From the NCBI GenBank assembly GCA_029906195.1, contig JARWSJ010000004.1, positions 372,001 through 436,000 of the forward strand: 64,000 bases of DNA, read 5' to 3'. A model generated the notes under the pieces. The model searched no databases, was not told the origin of the DNA, and worked only from the letters and a program-made list of their open reading frames with translations. The translations under genes and the position numbers were made by a program. How positions within the stretch are numbered: position 1 is the first letter of the stretch; every line of letters begins with the position of its first letter. Below, piece after piece: positions 51,963-61,150 of this stretch. This DNA comes from Chitinophagaceae bacterium 26-R-25. GTDB taxonomy: Bacteria; Bacteroidota; Bacteroidia; Chitinophagales; Chitinophagaceae.

Positions 51963-52319
51963 ATGAAACCGAACTTTGAAGTTGAATTATTGCCAGACGC
52001 AGTTGATTTTTTAGAGAATCTAGACGATAAAGCCAGAGAAAAAATTTATTATAACATCAAAAAGGCACAATTCATTAATGATAATGAGCTTTTCAAAAAG
52101 CTCAACGATTTTATCTGGGAGTTTAGGACTTTGTATAACAATAAAGCGTATCGACTTTTTTCATTTTAGGACAAAATAGATGGGAAAGACACCCTGGTTG
52201 TGGCAACGCATGGCATATTAAAAAAGACACAAAAAACACCATCGAAAGAAATTAAGAAAGCAGAAGAAATTAGAAAACAGTATTTAAGCCACAAGAAAAA
52301 AAATAGTTATGGCAAATAA
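51963..52319 (+). pseudogene. HigB/RelE-type toxin gene with in-frame amber codon
   Basis: The first 68 codons encode a RelE/HigB-type toxin start (FEVELLPDAVDFLENLDDKA, then FIWEFRTLYNNKAYRLFSF). A TAG at 52167-52169 then interrupts the frame; reading on gives DKIDGKDTLVVATHGILKK and QKTPSKEIKKAEEIRKQYL to a stop at 52319, the usual C-terminus of the family. In relatives this position is commonly Trp (LFAFWDK), so one G-to-A change (TGG to TAG) explains the stop. The intact antitoxin gene overlaps the 3' end. The toxin is probably inactive, unless the amber codon is read through. Confidence 0.85.
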
Positions 52320-52629
52320 GTTCAAAACTGTTTCGTTGGATGCAATGGTTGACAAACATACTGGTAAGCGTGGGACTGAAAGGCGTGAAGTATTTGAAAA
52401 CGAGTTGAGAATTGACTTGTTGGGACTTGCCATTAAGCAGGCAAGACAGCAACGTAATTTGACACAGGAGCAATTGGGTAATCTTGTAGGAGTGCAGAAA
52501 GCTCAAATTTCCAAGATTGAGAATAGCGTTAAGAATGCGAGATTTGAAACCATTTTGAAAGTATTTGATGCGTTAGGAGCCAAAGTGAATTTTCATGTTG
52601 AATTGAATAATAAAAAGCTCGCTTACTAA
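52309..52629 (+). CDS. higA: HigA-type antitoxin, XRE family
   Basis: The 106-residue protein has a helix-turn-helix of the XRE family (AIKQARQQRNLTQEQLGNLV and VQKAQISKIENSVKNARFETILKV, residues ~42-90) after an N-terminal part that should bind the toxin, and a short tail. HigA-like antitoxins neutralise the toxin and repress the operon. The ATG lies inside the last codons of the toxin frame, so translation is coupled in the intact operon. It is complete and so looks maintained although the toxin frame is broken. Confidence 0.85.
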   Translation: MANKFKTVSLDAMVDKHTGKRGTERREVFENELRIDLLGLAIKQARQQRNLTQEQLGNLVGVQKAQISKIENSVKNARFETILKVFDALGAKVNFHVELNNKKLAY

Positions 52630-52644
52630 AAAAAGTAAGCAAGC
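52617..52644 (+). terminator. Hairpin at the end of the antitoxin gene
   Basis: An 11-bp stem (GCTCGCTTACT / AGTAAGCAAGC, one wobble) overlaps the antitoxin stop. No long T tract follows, so it may only mark the mRNA end. Confidence 0.5.
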
Positions 52645-52700
52645 GATATAAAGTACGGTTTCATATTCAACTTGATGGCTATGCAATCAGCGGGAGCCAG

Positions 52701-53741
52701 TTACTGAGCACTCGTCAGCTGGTAGTTCAACAGATCTTCTTCTCTTTTTCTTGAGCGTAGAATATTAAGATAGGTAAGCGCAATCTTGACGTTATAATCT
52801 TCGTAAGATTTCTGCGCCCATTGTATTGCACCATCCAAATCTCCATTGATTTCACAGATGATTGCCATATTGTAGCAACCACGTCCCGCTACTTTACGGT
52901 CACTGCTGCCACTTTCTTTCTTCCAAATATCAGCGGCGCCATCCCAGTTTCCTGATTGCGCCTTCCTTTTTGCTATTTTGAAGTTCTCATTGCCCCTCAC
53001 AAAATAATCACGATAAACCCGTAGCCAATACGGTACAACGCGAGTCGCATAAATCGCTCCGCCTTTGTTGCCCGCATCTTTTACAGCCTCTTTCCTTCCT
53101 GCAAGCGCCGATGCTGCTTCGAGTGGATTGATGCCGGAACTGGCAAAATTCAGCGACCTGCCAACTATAAATTCATCAAGGATGGTCTTGGTGGCAGGAT
53201 CATAAATTCTCCAACCACTTTTTAAATTGGTAGCAATATTTACGTTGTGATTCAAAACGGGAATGCTGGTGTTACCAAGCTTAAGATTTGTTGGAGCGCC
53301 GGAATAGGCAATTTGCGTTTGTGCATCAAATAGCTCCAGCGAAATCAAAATATCAGTATTGGATTGTTGGCAGATCTTTTCTACCGAATCCCAGGCCAGG
53401 GCATTAGGAAAAGTACCTGCTCCAAATGACGTGAGTTTATAGTCCAACTTTTTGATGGCGTTAAACCTGCCATTGCGTGTGAGCTCGTCGTATAGGCCCT
53501 GTAAGCTGGATTGTGCTCCGGCAGTCTGCAGTCCTTTTGTTTCCAGGGATGCACCTTTATGAAGTATGTCAATCACCTTGGATCCAGAGGCGGCTTCTGT
53601 TCGGTCGACAATTGCGACAGCACCTACTTCCGGGCGAATAGTAACCGGTGCGGGAATTTTTACACTCAACGACATTCTGTTTGTCGAGCTACAGGAATAA
53701 CAAACGACTACAAGTAGTAAAATGTAGAAATATTTTTTCAT
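52701..53741 (-). CDS. Lipoprotein with C-terminal TPR (DUF6340-like)
   Basis: The 346-residue protein has a lipobox VVCYSC (Cys17). The mature part reads as a periplasmic beta-rich domain (VGAVAIVDRTEAASGSKV; DILISLELFDAQTQIAY) followed by a helical C-terminal part (residues ~255-335) with TPR-like repeats (NWDGAADIWKKESGSSD, AGRGCYNMAIICEINGDL, AIQWAQKSYEDYNVKIAL). I recall such Bacteroidota proteins under the name DUF6340; function unknown. It is monocistronic and diverges from the next gene. Confidence 0.75.
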   Translation of the reverse strand: MKKYFYILLLVVVCYSCSSTNRMSLSVKIPAPVTIRPEVGAVAIVDRTEAASGSKVIDILHKGASLETKGLQTAGAQSSLQGLYDELTRNGRFNAIKKLDYKLTSFGAGTFPNALAWDSVEKICQQSNTDILISLELFDAQTQIAYSGAPTNLKLGNTSIPVLNHNVNIATNLKSGWRIYDPATKTILDEFIVGRSLNFASSGINPLEAASALAGRKEAVKDAGNKGGAIYATRVVPYWLRVYRDYFVRGNENFKIAKRKAQSGNWDGAADIWKKESGSSDRKVAGRGCYNMAIICEINGDLDGAIQWAQKSYEDYNVKIALTYLNILRSRKREEDLLNYQLTSAQ

Positions 53742-53871
53742 GGGTCACGATATTGGAATCAGGGTATAACGTTTTTTTCAGGGATTTATTACAGGCTTTT
53801 CGCAAAACCGTTTTATTGGGGCAATAAGTATTTCTTAAATTCGGTTATACAACCCTAATCAGCGTTTCAAT

Positions 53872-54483
53872 ATGACCAATATAAAATCCCTCATTGAAAT
53901 TTCGTGTTTATTGGTTTTGAGCATCTTTTCAATAATAAGTTCCGGATGCAATTCCGGATACCGTTGCGTAAAAAAAGAATTCAGGCAATCATTCAAAAAT
54001 GAAACAACCAGCGATAGCCTGATTCATTTTGATGGTTATTACTACAGATCTGATTATAATGCCAATGGCAATTTTTTAATATTTTATAAGAATGGATTGG
54101 CCGCTTATCGCTGCCTGAACAATTTTGCATATGATTCAATCCGTTTAAGCAGAACTGCTCAGCCCTGTGGGTTATGGGGCACGTATTCAATATCAGGGGA
54201 TACTATAAAAGCAAGGTACACCGCGCACGGCACCTTCATGGTTCCTTACGGACCTTTTGAAATGCATTTTCTTATTAGAGACAAAGAGCATTTCGAAGTC
54301 ATTTATGATAAACAGATCTGCTATCCCGAAGGTAGCTCTCAACCAGTTCATTTTGTTGCCACTTATGCGCCCAGCGACAAGCTTCCCAGATACCAGGATT
54401 GTTGGCTCTTAAAGGAGAAGTGGTTTTGGAAAAATGAAAATGACTGGAGGATGTTTATGGACAACACAAAAGATAAAAAATAA
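53872..54483 (+). CDS. Putative lipoprotein
   Basis: The 203-residue protein has an N-terminal membrane segment (LLVLSIFSIISSGC) with a lipobox, so Cys26 is probably lipidated. The mature region is beta-rich and has repeated aromatic strands (FDGYYYRSDYNANGNFLIFY, GLWGTYSISGDTIKARY, PFEMHFLIRDKEHFEVIY), which suggests a lipocalin-like or beta-sandwich fold. I do not recognise the family. It is followed by a terminator at 54499. A short divergent intergenic region separates it from the lipoprotein at 52701-53741. Confidence 0.65.
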   Translation: MTNIKSLIEISCLLVLSIFSIISSGCNSGYRCVKKEFRQSFKNETTSDSLIHFDGYYYRSDYNANGNFLIFYKNGLAAYRCLNNFAYDSIRLSRTAQPCGLWGTYSISGDTIKARYTAHGTFMVPYGPFEMHFLIRDKEHFEVIYDKQICYPEGSSQPVHFVATYAPSDKLPRYQDCWLLKEKWFWKNENDWRMFMDNTKDKK

Positions 54484-54498
54484 TAGTGACAGAACAAA

Positions 54499-54522
54499 TG
54501 GCCGGTCAATGCCGGCTATTTT
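54499..54522 (+). terminator. Intrinsic terminator
   Basis: A 7-bp stem (TGGCCGG / CCGGCTA, one wobble) ends in ATTTTA 15 bases after the gene at 53872-54483. Confidence 0.65.
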
Positions 54523-54700
54523 ATTCGGATTTATTTAATGAGATACTAGTCAGAGCGTTTCTTGCATAAGGTATTCAGGTATTTCTGTTATTATAAAACA
54601 GACAAAATGTTTTAGTAATGCAACCAATTATCTTAGGTTTTAATCTATATCTCTGACGAAAGTCAAAGTGCCATTTATGATTAATGGCTTAGGGATATAG

Positions 54701-54730
54701 GCACTCTTTTTCTAAAGAGTGTCTTTTTTT
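54701..54730 (+). terminator. Orphan intrinsic terminator
   Basis: A 9-bp stem (GCACTCTTT / AAAGAGTGT) with a 4-base loop runs into seven T residues. No plus-strand gene ends here; the preceding terminator at 54499 already closes the upstream gene. The 330-base gap 54484-54813 otherwise holds nothing that I can support. Confidence 0.75.
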
Positions 54731-54813
54731 ATCAATAAGTAAGTTTGGAATGTTCTGCGTTAAATCGTGGTTACTATTTGCCGTCTTATATCTAAATGAC
54801 GATCACTGTTCTT

Positions 54814-55926
54814 TTAAATCGCAACTCTCACCCCTTCTTCCAAGAGATACTTTGGTGTTACGCCATAATATTTTTTGAATGCCTGCGAAAAGTGACTCGA
54901 CGATTTAAAACCCAATTCAAATGCAAGATGGGTTATCGACACTGTGTTGCCTTGAAGGATAGACCTGGCCTTTTCCATTTTTACTTCCAGATAGTACTGG
55001 TAAGTTGTTTTGCCTGTTACTTCCTTGAACTTAGCTTTTAGCTTGCTTTTACTAAATGCAATGGACTTTGCCAGGTCAGCAAGACAGAGATGTTGCGAGT
55101 CCGCATGAGTATCAATAATCCTTTTTATTTCGAGAATTTTGGCAACGTCATTTAAGCGGGTATTGCTTTTTGCCCTTTCCTTTTTCTCGGAAATGCGTTT
55201 TACAAACAATGCAAGGATCTTTAAAATATTTCCTTTCAGAAAGAGCTTTTCTGGCATAGAGGAGTTTTTGTCGAAGTTGATTATTTCCTGCACCAATTCA
55301 TACTTGAGCTGCCCTATGTTGCTTTTAAGGCAGCGGGAAATAATATATAGCTGATCGATACAACATTTCCCAGACTCTCCGTGGCTAATGTCACACTTCT
55401 GATGACTGTCTGGTGTCAGAACACATGTGTCCGTATTGGTGGTTCTCAATACGCAGGAATTAGAAAGTGAATTATTATCCCAAAGAAAATTTTGAATGTA
55501 TTCTTTCGACATTGAAATAATGACGGATTGGAACCGTGCACCTGCTTCCAACTGGAATGACAAAGGTATGTCCGATGCACACCATAAAAGGCTGGAGTTT
55601 AGCGTGCCACCAATTTGTGATGCTTTCTTGTTCATTAAATGCACAATCTCCGTTGGGCTGCAATTGATATGCATGGAATAGTAATTGCTTTCTGTATGTG
55701 CGCTGCGTTCCACGGTGAGTGCTACATTAGAAGTGAGATTGAAAATAGTAATTTCAATCTCTGGCCCCAGCTGATGGTAGGAGCATGTACCCGAGGCGAT
55801 GTGTTCTGGAAACACAATCCTGTTGTCAACAATAGAGATGTTAGCGGATAACTTTGTGTTCATCTCATTCACAAAGTCAACCAGCCATTGACGGCCGATT
55901 TTTTTCTTAGTAAACTGCACTTTCAT
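54814..55926 (-). CDS. AraC-family transcriptional regulator
   Basis: The 370-residue protein has a C-terminal AraC HTH domain (residues ~270-360): CLADLAKSIAFSKSKLKAKF, YYLEVKMEKARSILQG, then SITHLAFELGFKSSSHFSQAFKKYYGVTP. The N-terminal ~260 residues are not a clear cupin. They include a helical segment with a run of Lys/Arg (KRISEKKERAKSN) and cysteines at several places, and have no signal peptide, so this is a cytoplasmic regulator with an unknown ligand. It sits between two unrelated transcription units, and its target is not visible. Confidence 0.88.
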   Translation of the reverse strand: MKVQFTKKKIGRQWLVDFVNEMNTKLSANISIVDNRIVFPEHIASGTCSYHQLGPEIEITIFNLTSNVALTVERSAHTESNYYSMHINCSPTEIVHLMNKKASQIGGTLNSSLLWCASDIPLSFQLEAGARFQSVIISMSKEYIQNFLWDNNSLSNSCVLRTTNTDTCVLTPDSHQKCDISHGESGKCCIDQLYIISRCLKSNIGQLKYELVQEIINFDKNSSMPEKLFLKGNILKILALFVKRISEKKERAKSNTRLNDVAKILEIKRIIDTHADSQHLCLADLAKSIAFSKSKLKAKFKEVTGKTTYQYYLEVKMEKARSILQGNTVSITHLAFELGFKSSSHFSQAFKKYYGVTPKYLLEEGVRVAI

Positions 55927-56270
55927 AATAAATCAATTGATAGCCATTAACGTTTAGTCAAATGGTATTTAATAATTGATAATAGTTGTATGGTTAATAG
56001 AATTTTACAACGCCTACAACATTTATCTAAAAGTGCATTTATGATAGCTTAGGGGAATAAGTAAGCAAATGTATACAGCGTGAGCTAACCGCCTTTTCTG
56101 AATGCGTCAAAGTTTTTTCTTAATCAGTCTTTTTTTTGTGGGAACGTAGAATAGCGGCCTGTAGCGGGATTTCAGACGCCGGTATTGCTTGTATCATTGT
56201 TTTTAAAATCAGGTTGACTGTTTTCAAAAAACAATGTTCGATCTGCAACACCGGCTACTGATTACTCTTT
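55927..56270. other. Intergenic region with imperfect long hairpin
   Basis: The 344 bases upstream of the AraC gene hold an imperfect long inverted repeat (GCCGGTATTGC at 56179 with GCAACACCGGC at 56246-56256, inner ATTGTTTTT / AAAAACAAT). It may act as terminator for the minus-strand receptor gene ending at 56271. No gene was found. Confidence 0.4.
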
Positions 56271-59084
56271 CTAAAATTTAAAATACACTTTCGCGTAAAG
56301 TCTTCTTCCATTGAAACCCATTTGAACCGGGTCCCACGGGCCGCCTGCTTCACCATCATAGGCCGACATGTTGGCGCCTTTTACAATACCAAGATCCGGG
56401 TGGATGTTGAAAACGTTATCGCAACCGATGGAGCCTGAAATAACTTTAGTGAATTTATAAGTTGCATAAAAGTCGCTCACAAGTTTTCCATTGTAATTGA
56501 ATTGTTCAGGCACAAGCTCTCCTGTTTTATCCAGTGCTACCAGCGGGGGATAAGTGTTCTCATAGCCATAACCGAGTACCACTATTTTGCCGAAATAGGT
56601 TTGGTAAGTACCAACGCGGAACCTGTTGCCATACTCAACGTTTAAGCCAAGTTTTACAGGTGGCGCGGATGCCAGCACATATTTCTGCTCGCGGTCGCTA
56701 AAGAAAGCCTGCTGGTGTTCATAAGTATCGTTCAATGCAGTAGGAATATTGATCTGGTCAATGGTCATGTGCTGGAAGTTTCCGGCAAACACTACTTTCA
56801 AGCTGTTCTTTTCCCATGTTTTATCATAGTTCAAAACAATGTCCAGACCGTAGTTGGTAGTGTTTACGGCATTGGCATAGAACTGTGCCTGTGCTACATT
56901 TAGTTCTTCAAGAATAGGCTTTATTGCCACAACAGAAGTATCAAACTGGCCGGTCAATACCACTCTGTCTTTGATCTTCACTAAATAGCCATCAACTGTT
57001 ACTGTAAAATTCTTCGCAAGCTTCCACGAAAAACCAAGGCTTGCGTTGAGTGATTTTTCCTGGTTCAGATTTGGAATTCCTGCGGCTTTCGTAATCGGGC
57101 TATAGTTTGGAGCAATCTTTACTTCAAATATTTTTCCGCCCTGCACATTGGTAAAAGTGTTGCTGAAATTGATTTGTTGTAATGATGGAGCACGGTAACC
57201 TGTGCTAATAGAACCGCGAATATTTAAACTGCGGGAAACTTTATAACGTGTATCAAATTTGAAGGTAGCAAGCGAACCAAAGTCGCTGTAGTTTTCAAAT
57301 CTCACGGCACCGCCTACCAGCCATTTTCTTGTAACATCTAATTCGCCGTCCACATAAATGCCAAGATTATTGCGATGAGCCTTTACTTCATCTCCCGGCT
57401 GGAAACCAGGGAAACCTTGTGATCCCGCCGCCACGGTAAACTCGTCACCAGCAGCATTGGTAACTGTTTTATCAGGATCGAAGTTTTTATAAGAAGCCTC
57501 TTCACCCGCATAAATTTTGTATTGTTCATAGCGGTACTCACCACCAAAACTAAAAGTAAAGCCATTCATTATATTGGGGAAATGCTTGCTGATATCAAGA
57601 TTCAATGTGTTTTGCAAAAACGAGAAACCGCCGTCGTTAAAACGGTTCCTGTTTTTTCCTTCCGCGTTTAGTGAAGCATTGAATGTTTTTTGACCATAGT
57701 AGTGAAAATCATTTTCGCCAATAGTATTGCTTATGTCCCAATCCCAGCCTTTTCCCATTATGCCTTTAACGCCCGCTGAAAGTGAGGCATCTGTAATATG
57801 CACATCTATCAATGGATTGAAAAAGATCTCACTGTTCGGGTCCCCCGGAGTTACATAGTGCATGATATCCGGCACAAATGCAAGGGTGCCGTTTGCGTCT
57901 GTTGGAAAACGGTCTGGTCGTGCGGAAAAATTTCTCGAATATGCGTAAGCGTTAGATTCTTTGTAATTATATCCTCCAAAAAAATAGGCAGTCGTTTTGG
58001 TGTGAGCGATTGGAATTTCTGCGTTCAACAAAAGTCCTCCGCTTTGTACGGAAGCATCACCATTTGCGCGGCGGCCGGTGTTTACAGGAAGCGCTTTATC
58101 GTTGGTGGTAACATTCGTGTCCGGCACTTGTCTGAATGTTTTTCCCTGTGTAAGGAAATTAGCGCCCAGGTTCAGATAGCCGTTGTTTTTTCCCAGAGGT
58201 ATGCCGTAGTCCAGCCCGAGCTTGAAAGCGCCGCCGTCAATTTGGTGGCCAGTTACATATTCATTCGGAGTAACTGCGTTTAGCGAATTGTATTTGTGAT
58301 CATTGTACCCTGCCCAGCCAGCACTTACATTGAGATGTTTGACGTCTTTCTTCAGAATGATGTTGATTACGCCCGCAATGGCATCAGAGCCATACTGTGC
58401 AGAAGCTCCGTCGCGCAGTATCTCCACGCGATCGATAGCCGCTTCCGGAATAGCATTAAGATCGGTACCGGAATTACCGCGGCCCCTTGTGCCAAAGAGC
58501 GCCACGAAAGCGGTTTGGTGTCTTCGTTTACCGTTTATAAGTACCAAAGTCTGGTCTGGTCCCAGTCCGCGTAATGTCGCAAGATCAATTGCATCTGCAC
58601 CGTCGCTACCGCTTTGCTTGTTATAGTTGAAAGAAGGAGCAAGAACATTTAACAGCGAAGTAAGATCTGTTTTCGCCGAAACCTGTGTTGCGCTGTTTAC
58701 GGTGATCACGTCAACCGGAACGGGGGTTTCTGTGCGAATGCGGCCGCCACTGCGCGAGCCCACTACTACAACCTGGTTAAGATCGGTAACGACTGTTTTC
58801 ATGGCGACATTTATCGTAGACTGCCCCTTAACTGAAACAGCTTCAGGAGCATAACCGGTGTATGTAAATTCCAGTACATCGTTGCTGGCGGCTTCAATTG
58901 AATATACACCCTGCGCATTGGTTGAAGTGCCGGTGCCAGCAGATTTTGCTCTCACCGAAACGCCCTGCATAATTTCATTAGTAGACGCGTCAGTGACTTT
59001 ACCGGTAATTTTTATTTTTTGGGAAAAAGAAGGCAGCGCACTTAGTAATAAAAGCGCCGTTGTGAGTTTGGCCAGTATATTCAT
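56271..59084 (-). CDS. TonB-dependent outer membrane receptor
   Basis: The 937-residue protein has a signal peptide (LTTALLLLSALPSFS), a carboxypeptidase-like extension (KITGKVTDASTNEIMQGVSV, residues ~23-105), a plug domain with VVVVGSRSGG...PVPVDVITV, LNVLAPSFNYNKQ, IDLATLRGLGPDQTLVLING and VEILRDGASAQYGSDAIAGV, and a barrel that ends in Phe. Lack of the SusC signature and of a SusD partner, and the LRGLGPDQTLVLINGKR block, place it with receptors for iron chelates or other small ligands. The substrate is not predictable. It is transcribed alone. Confidence 0.92.
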   Translation of the reverse strand: MNILAKLTTALLLLSALPSFSQKIKITGKVTDASTNEIMQGVSVRAKSAGTGTSTNAQGVYSIEAASNDVLEFTYTGYAPEAVSVKGQSTINVAMKTVVTDLNQVVVVGSRSGGRIRTETPVPVDVITVNSATQVSAKTDLTSLLNVLAPSFNYNKQSGSDGADAIDLATLRGLGPDQTLVLINGKRRHQTAFVALFGTRGRGNSGTDLNAIPEAAIDRVEILRDGASAQYGSDAIAGVINIILKKDVKHLNVSAGWAGYNDHKYNSLNAVTPNEYVTGHQIDGGAFKLGLDYGIPLGKNNGYLNLGANFLTQGKTFRQVPDTNVTTNDKALPVNTGRRANGDASVQSGGLLLNAEIPIAHTKTTAYFFGGYNYKESNAYAYSRNFSARPDRFPTDANGTLAFVPDIMHYVTPGDPNSEIFFNPLIDVHITDASLSAGVKGIMGKGWDWDISNTIGENDFHYYGQKTFNASLNAEGKNRNRFNDGGFSFLQNTLNLDISKHFPNIMNGFTFSFGGEYRYEQYKIYAGEEASYKNFDPDKTVTNAAGDEFTVAAGSQGFPGFQPGDEVKAHRNNLGIYVDGELDVTRKWLVGGAVRFENYSDFGSLATFKFDTRYKVSRSLNIRGSISTGYRAPSLQQINFSNTFTNVQGGKIFEVKIAPNYSPITKAAGIPNLNQEKSLNASLGFSWKLAKNFTVTVDGYLVKIKDRVVLTGQFDTSVVAIKPILEELNVAQAQFYANAVNTTNYGLDIVLNYDKTWEKNSLKVVFAGNFQHMTIDQINIPTALNDTYEHQQAFFSDREQKYVLASAPPVKLGLNVEYGNRFRVGTYQTYFGKIVVLGYGYENTYPPLVALDKTGELVPEQFNYNGKLVSDFYATYKFTKVISGSIGCDNVFNIHPDLGIVKGANMSAYDGEAGGPWDPVQMGFNGRRLYAKVYFKF

Positions 59085-59359
59085 AAGCGTTGTTTATTAT
59101 AGATATATACAAAATATCAGCTCCTTAAGTTCACCTAGACCTTTAGTTCTGCTTTTATCGCTTAAACTTCGCCTTGCCAGACCATTTTATTGGGTTGATA
59201 GCTGATAGTATAATAGTTAAACAGGGTCAATTGTTCTAAAATTTGGCATAACTGACAATTTATTTGGCGTTTTTCAACAGTGCTTGTTAATGATTAGTTG
59301 AATTTTTACAGCCCGGAAGAAACACACTTAGGCGGTGTTTAATAAGCCGGCCCTTATTA

Positions 59360-60967
59360 ATGACTATGAAAAAGTTTCACAAAAAGATCAGTATTCTTTT
59401 GTCTTCAACGCTGCTCTTAGCGTTGACAGCCAACTGTCAGGACACAAAAAGCACGACATTTTCCAGCACCACAGTCACTACAGACTCGGTATCATACAAT
59501 TCCGAAAGGCCAAAATATGAATTTGGAATTGGTGGTGGAATAGTAGTTTATCAGGGCGATTTAGCTCCGACAAAATGGGGTGCATATCGTTGTATTTCAC
59601 CGGGTTTGCAGGCCAGTATAACAAGGCTGTTTTCGCCCACCTTTGCGCTGCGCATAGGTGGAACTGTTGGGAAGTTTACGGCAGATGACGTCAAATCCTC
59701 CTATAAAGAAGCTTACCGTGAGTACCGTAAGTATAATTTTACTACATCATTTGCAGAGCTTACTGCAATGGCACAATGGACGCCTTTCGGAAAAGCTAAC
59801 TGGCGTTTGAATCCTTATCTATTAGGTGGAGTAGGTGTTAGCTATCTGCACGTTAAAAATGACTGGAGTAATACCGATTTCAAATATTTTTCTGGAGAAA
59901 ACCTACGACAACGAGTAACAGAGGACTCTGCTAAAAACCACACTTTCTTTGCGCCTGTTCTTCCTGTGGGTGTAGGGTTGAAATATGATGTATCTGAAAA
60001 GGTTTCACTGAAACTTGAATGGATCAATCGTATTACTTTCTCAGATTATCTTGACGGATTCAGTAAAGCAGCTAATTCAGGTAAAAATGACCGTTACAGC
60101 TCCGTTATGCTGTCTTTAAATTATGCTTTTGGCAGAAAACACTCAAGAGTAGTTCGTACTAAACATACCAACAGCGTGGAACCAACAACTGCAACTAACA
60201 ACGTTAATCCGAAGCAGTTGGAAAAACCAATAACTCCTGTTGATATTCCGGAAGAGCCAAAAAGAGAAGCAGATCCTACTTTGGTAAATGTCAAAGTTGA
60301 CAATTCAAGGTATCTGAAGGATATTCAACACAATTTAGACTTGTTACTGGCAATGGTTCAAAAAGATGGATGCGCTTATTGTAATAGCGAAGGTATAGCG
60401 TTATTAAAAGACATTCAGGAAAAGCTAAACCTGATAATTCCAAAGGTACAGGGAACTGAGGACCTTGCATTGGTAGACGATATTCAGCACAAATTGAGCC
60501 TGTTACTTCATCAGGTGAAAGGTGAAGACTATATTAATCCTTTAAAAGAAATTCAAAACAAGACGAACCTATTAACTGATAAGGTAAACAAAAAAGCGAA
60601 ACAGCTCAATGATGATGAAATACAGAGTTTGTTGGACTTCCCGGGGTATATCATTTACTTCTCTTTCGACCTGTATGATTTACAAGGAGATTCTTATAAT
60701 AAACTAGATCAGATAGCTGCTAAAATGAAAGCTGATCCGTCATTGAGAGTGAGATTTAGTGGCTTCACAGATTTAAAAGGTACGGTTGAATATAACAACA
60801 AGTTGTCCCTTGACAGAGCAACAATATGCAAGACTTATTTGATAACACGCAATATAAATGCCAACCGTATTAAAGTGGAAGCATTTGGAAAGTCACGCTG
60901 GGTTGTGGGAGCTTATGATCCGGATCAACAATGGAGAAACAGAAGAGTAGAAGTATTTCTGTACTAA
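59360..60967 (+). CDS. Outer membrane protein with beta-barrel and OmpA domain
   Basis: The 535-residue protein has a signal peptide (ISILLSSTLLLALTANC), an N-terminal barrel-like domain (residues ~50-260: EFGIGGGIVVYQGDLAPT, then repeats of aromatic strands; resembles DUF6089 barrels), a linker with four helical repeats of the form (L/P)(L/V)K(D/E)IQ-x-(K/N)-x-(N/S/D)-L (residues ~316-410) and a C-terminal OmpA domain (~425-535: YIIYFSFDLYDLQGDSYN, NKLSLDRATICKTYLI, WRNRRVEVFLY). OmpA domains bind peptidoglycan. The linker may be a coiled-coil spacer between outer membrane and cell wall. It ends in a strong terminator. Confidence 0.85.
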   Translation: MTMKKFHKKISILLSSTLLLALTANCQDTKSTTFSSTTVTTDSVSYNSERPKYEFGIGGGIVVYQGDLAPTKWGAYRCISPGLQASITRLFSPTFALRIGGTVGKFTADDVKSSYKEAYREYRKYNFTTSFAELTAMAQWTPFGKANWRLNPYLLGGVGVSYLHVKNDWSNTDFKYFSGENLRQRVTEDSAKNHTFFAPVLPVGVGLKYDVSEKVSLKLEWINRITFSDYLDGFSKAANSGKNDRYSSVMLSLNYAFGRKHSRVVRTKHTNSVEPTTATNNVNPKQLEKPITPVDIPEEPKREADPTLVNVKVDNSRYLKDIQHNLDLLLAMVQKDGCAYCNSEGIALLKDIQEKLNLIIPKVQGTEDLALVDDIQHKLSLLLHQVKGEDYINPLKEIQNKTNLLTDKVNKKAKQLNDDEIQSLLDFPGYIIYFSFDLYDLQGDSYNKLDQIAAKMKADPSLRVRFSGFTDLKGTVEYNNKLSLDRATICKTYLITRNINANRIKVEAFGKSRWVVGAYDPDQQWRNRRVEVFLY

Positions 60968-61002
60968 ATGAAATAGCGTTTGAGTAAAAATAGAAACACA
61001 AA

Positions 61003-61043
61003 ACAATGGCCCCGCTCAGCAAGAGTCGGGGCCAATTGTTTTT
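61003..61043 (+). terminator. Intrinsic terminator
   Basis: A ~12-bp stem (ACAATGGCCCCG / CGGGGCCAATTGT, one bulged base) with a 12-base loop runs into TTTTT after the gene at 59360-60967. Confidence 0.88.
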
Positions 61044-61119
61044 CTGAAAAGTTTTAAGTTTATAGCTATTAATTGAACGAAACTGCTACAATGATTCTCA
61101 ATGTGCAGCACGGGAGCCA

Positions 61120-61150
61120 ATTCCTAATTCCTAATTTCTAATTCCTAATT
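61120..61150. repeat. Tandem ATTCCTA repeat
   Basis: Four units (ATTCCTA with one TTTCTA variant) are the reverse complement of the array at 31991-32018 and touch the end of the minus-strand response regulator gene. Confidence 0.8.
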
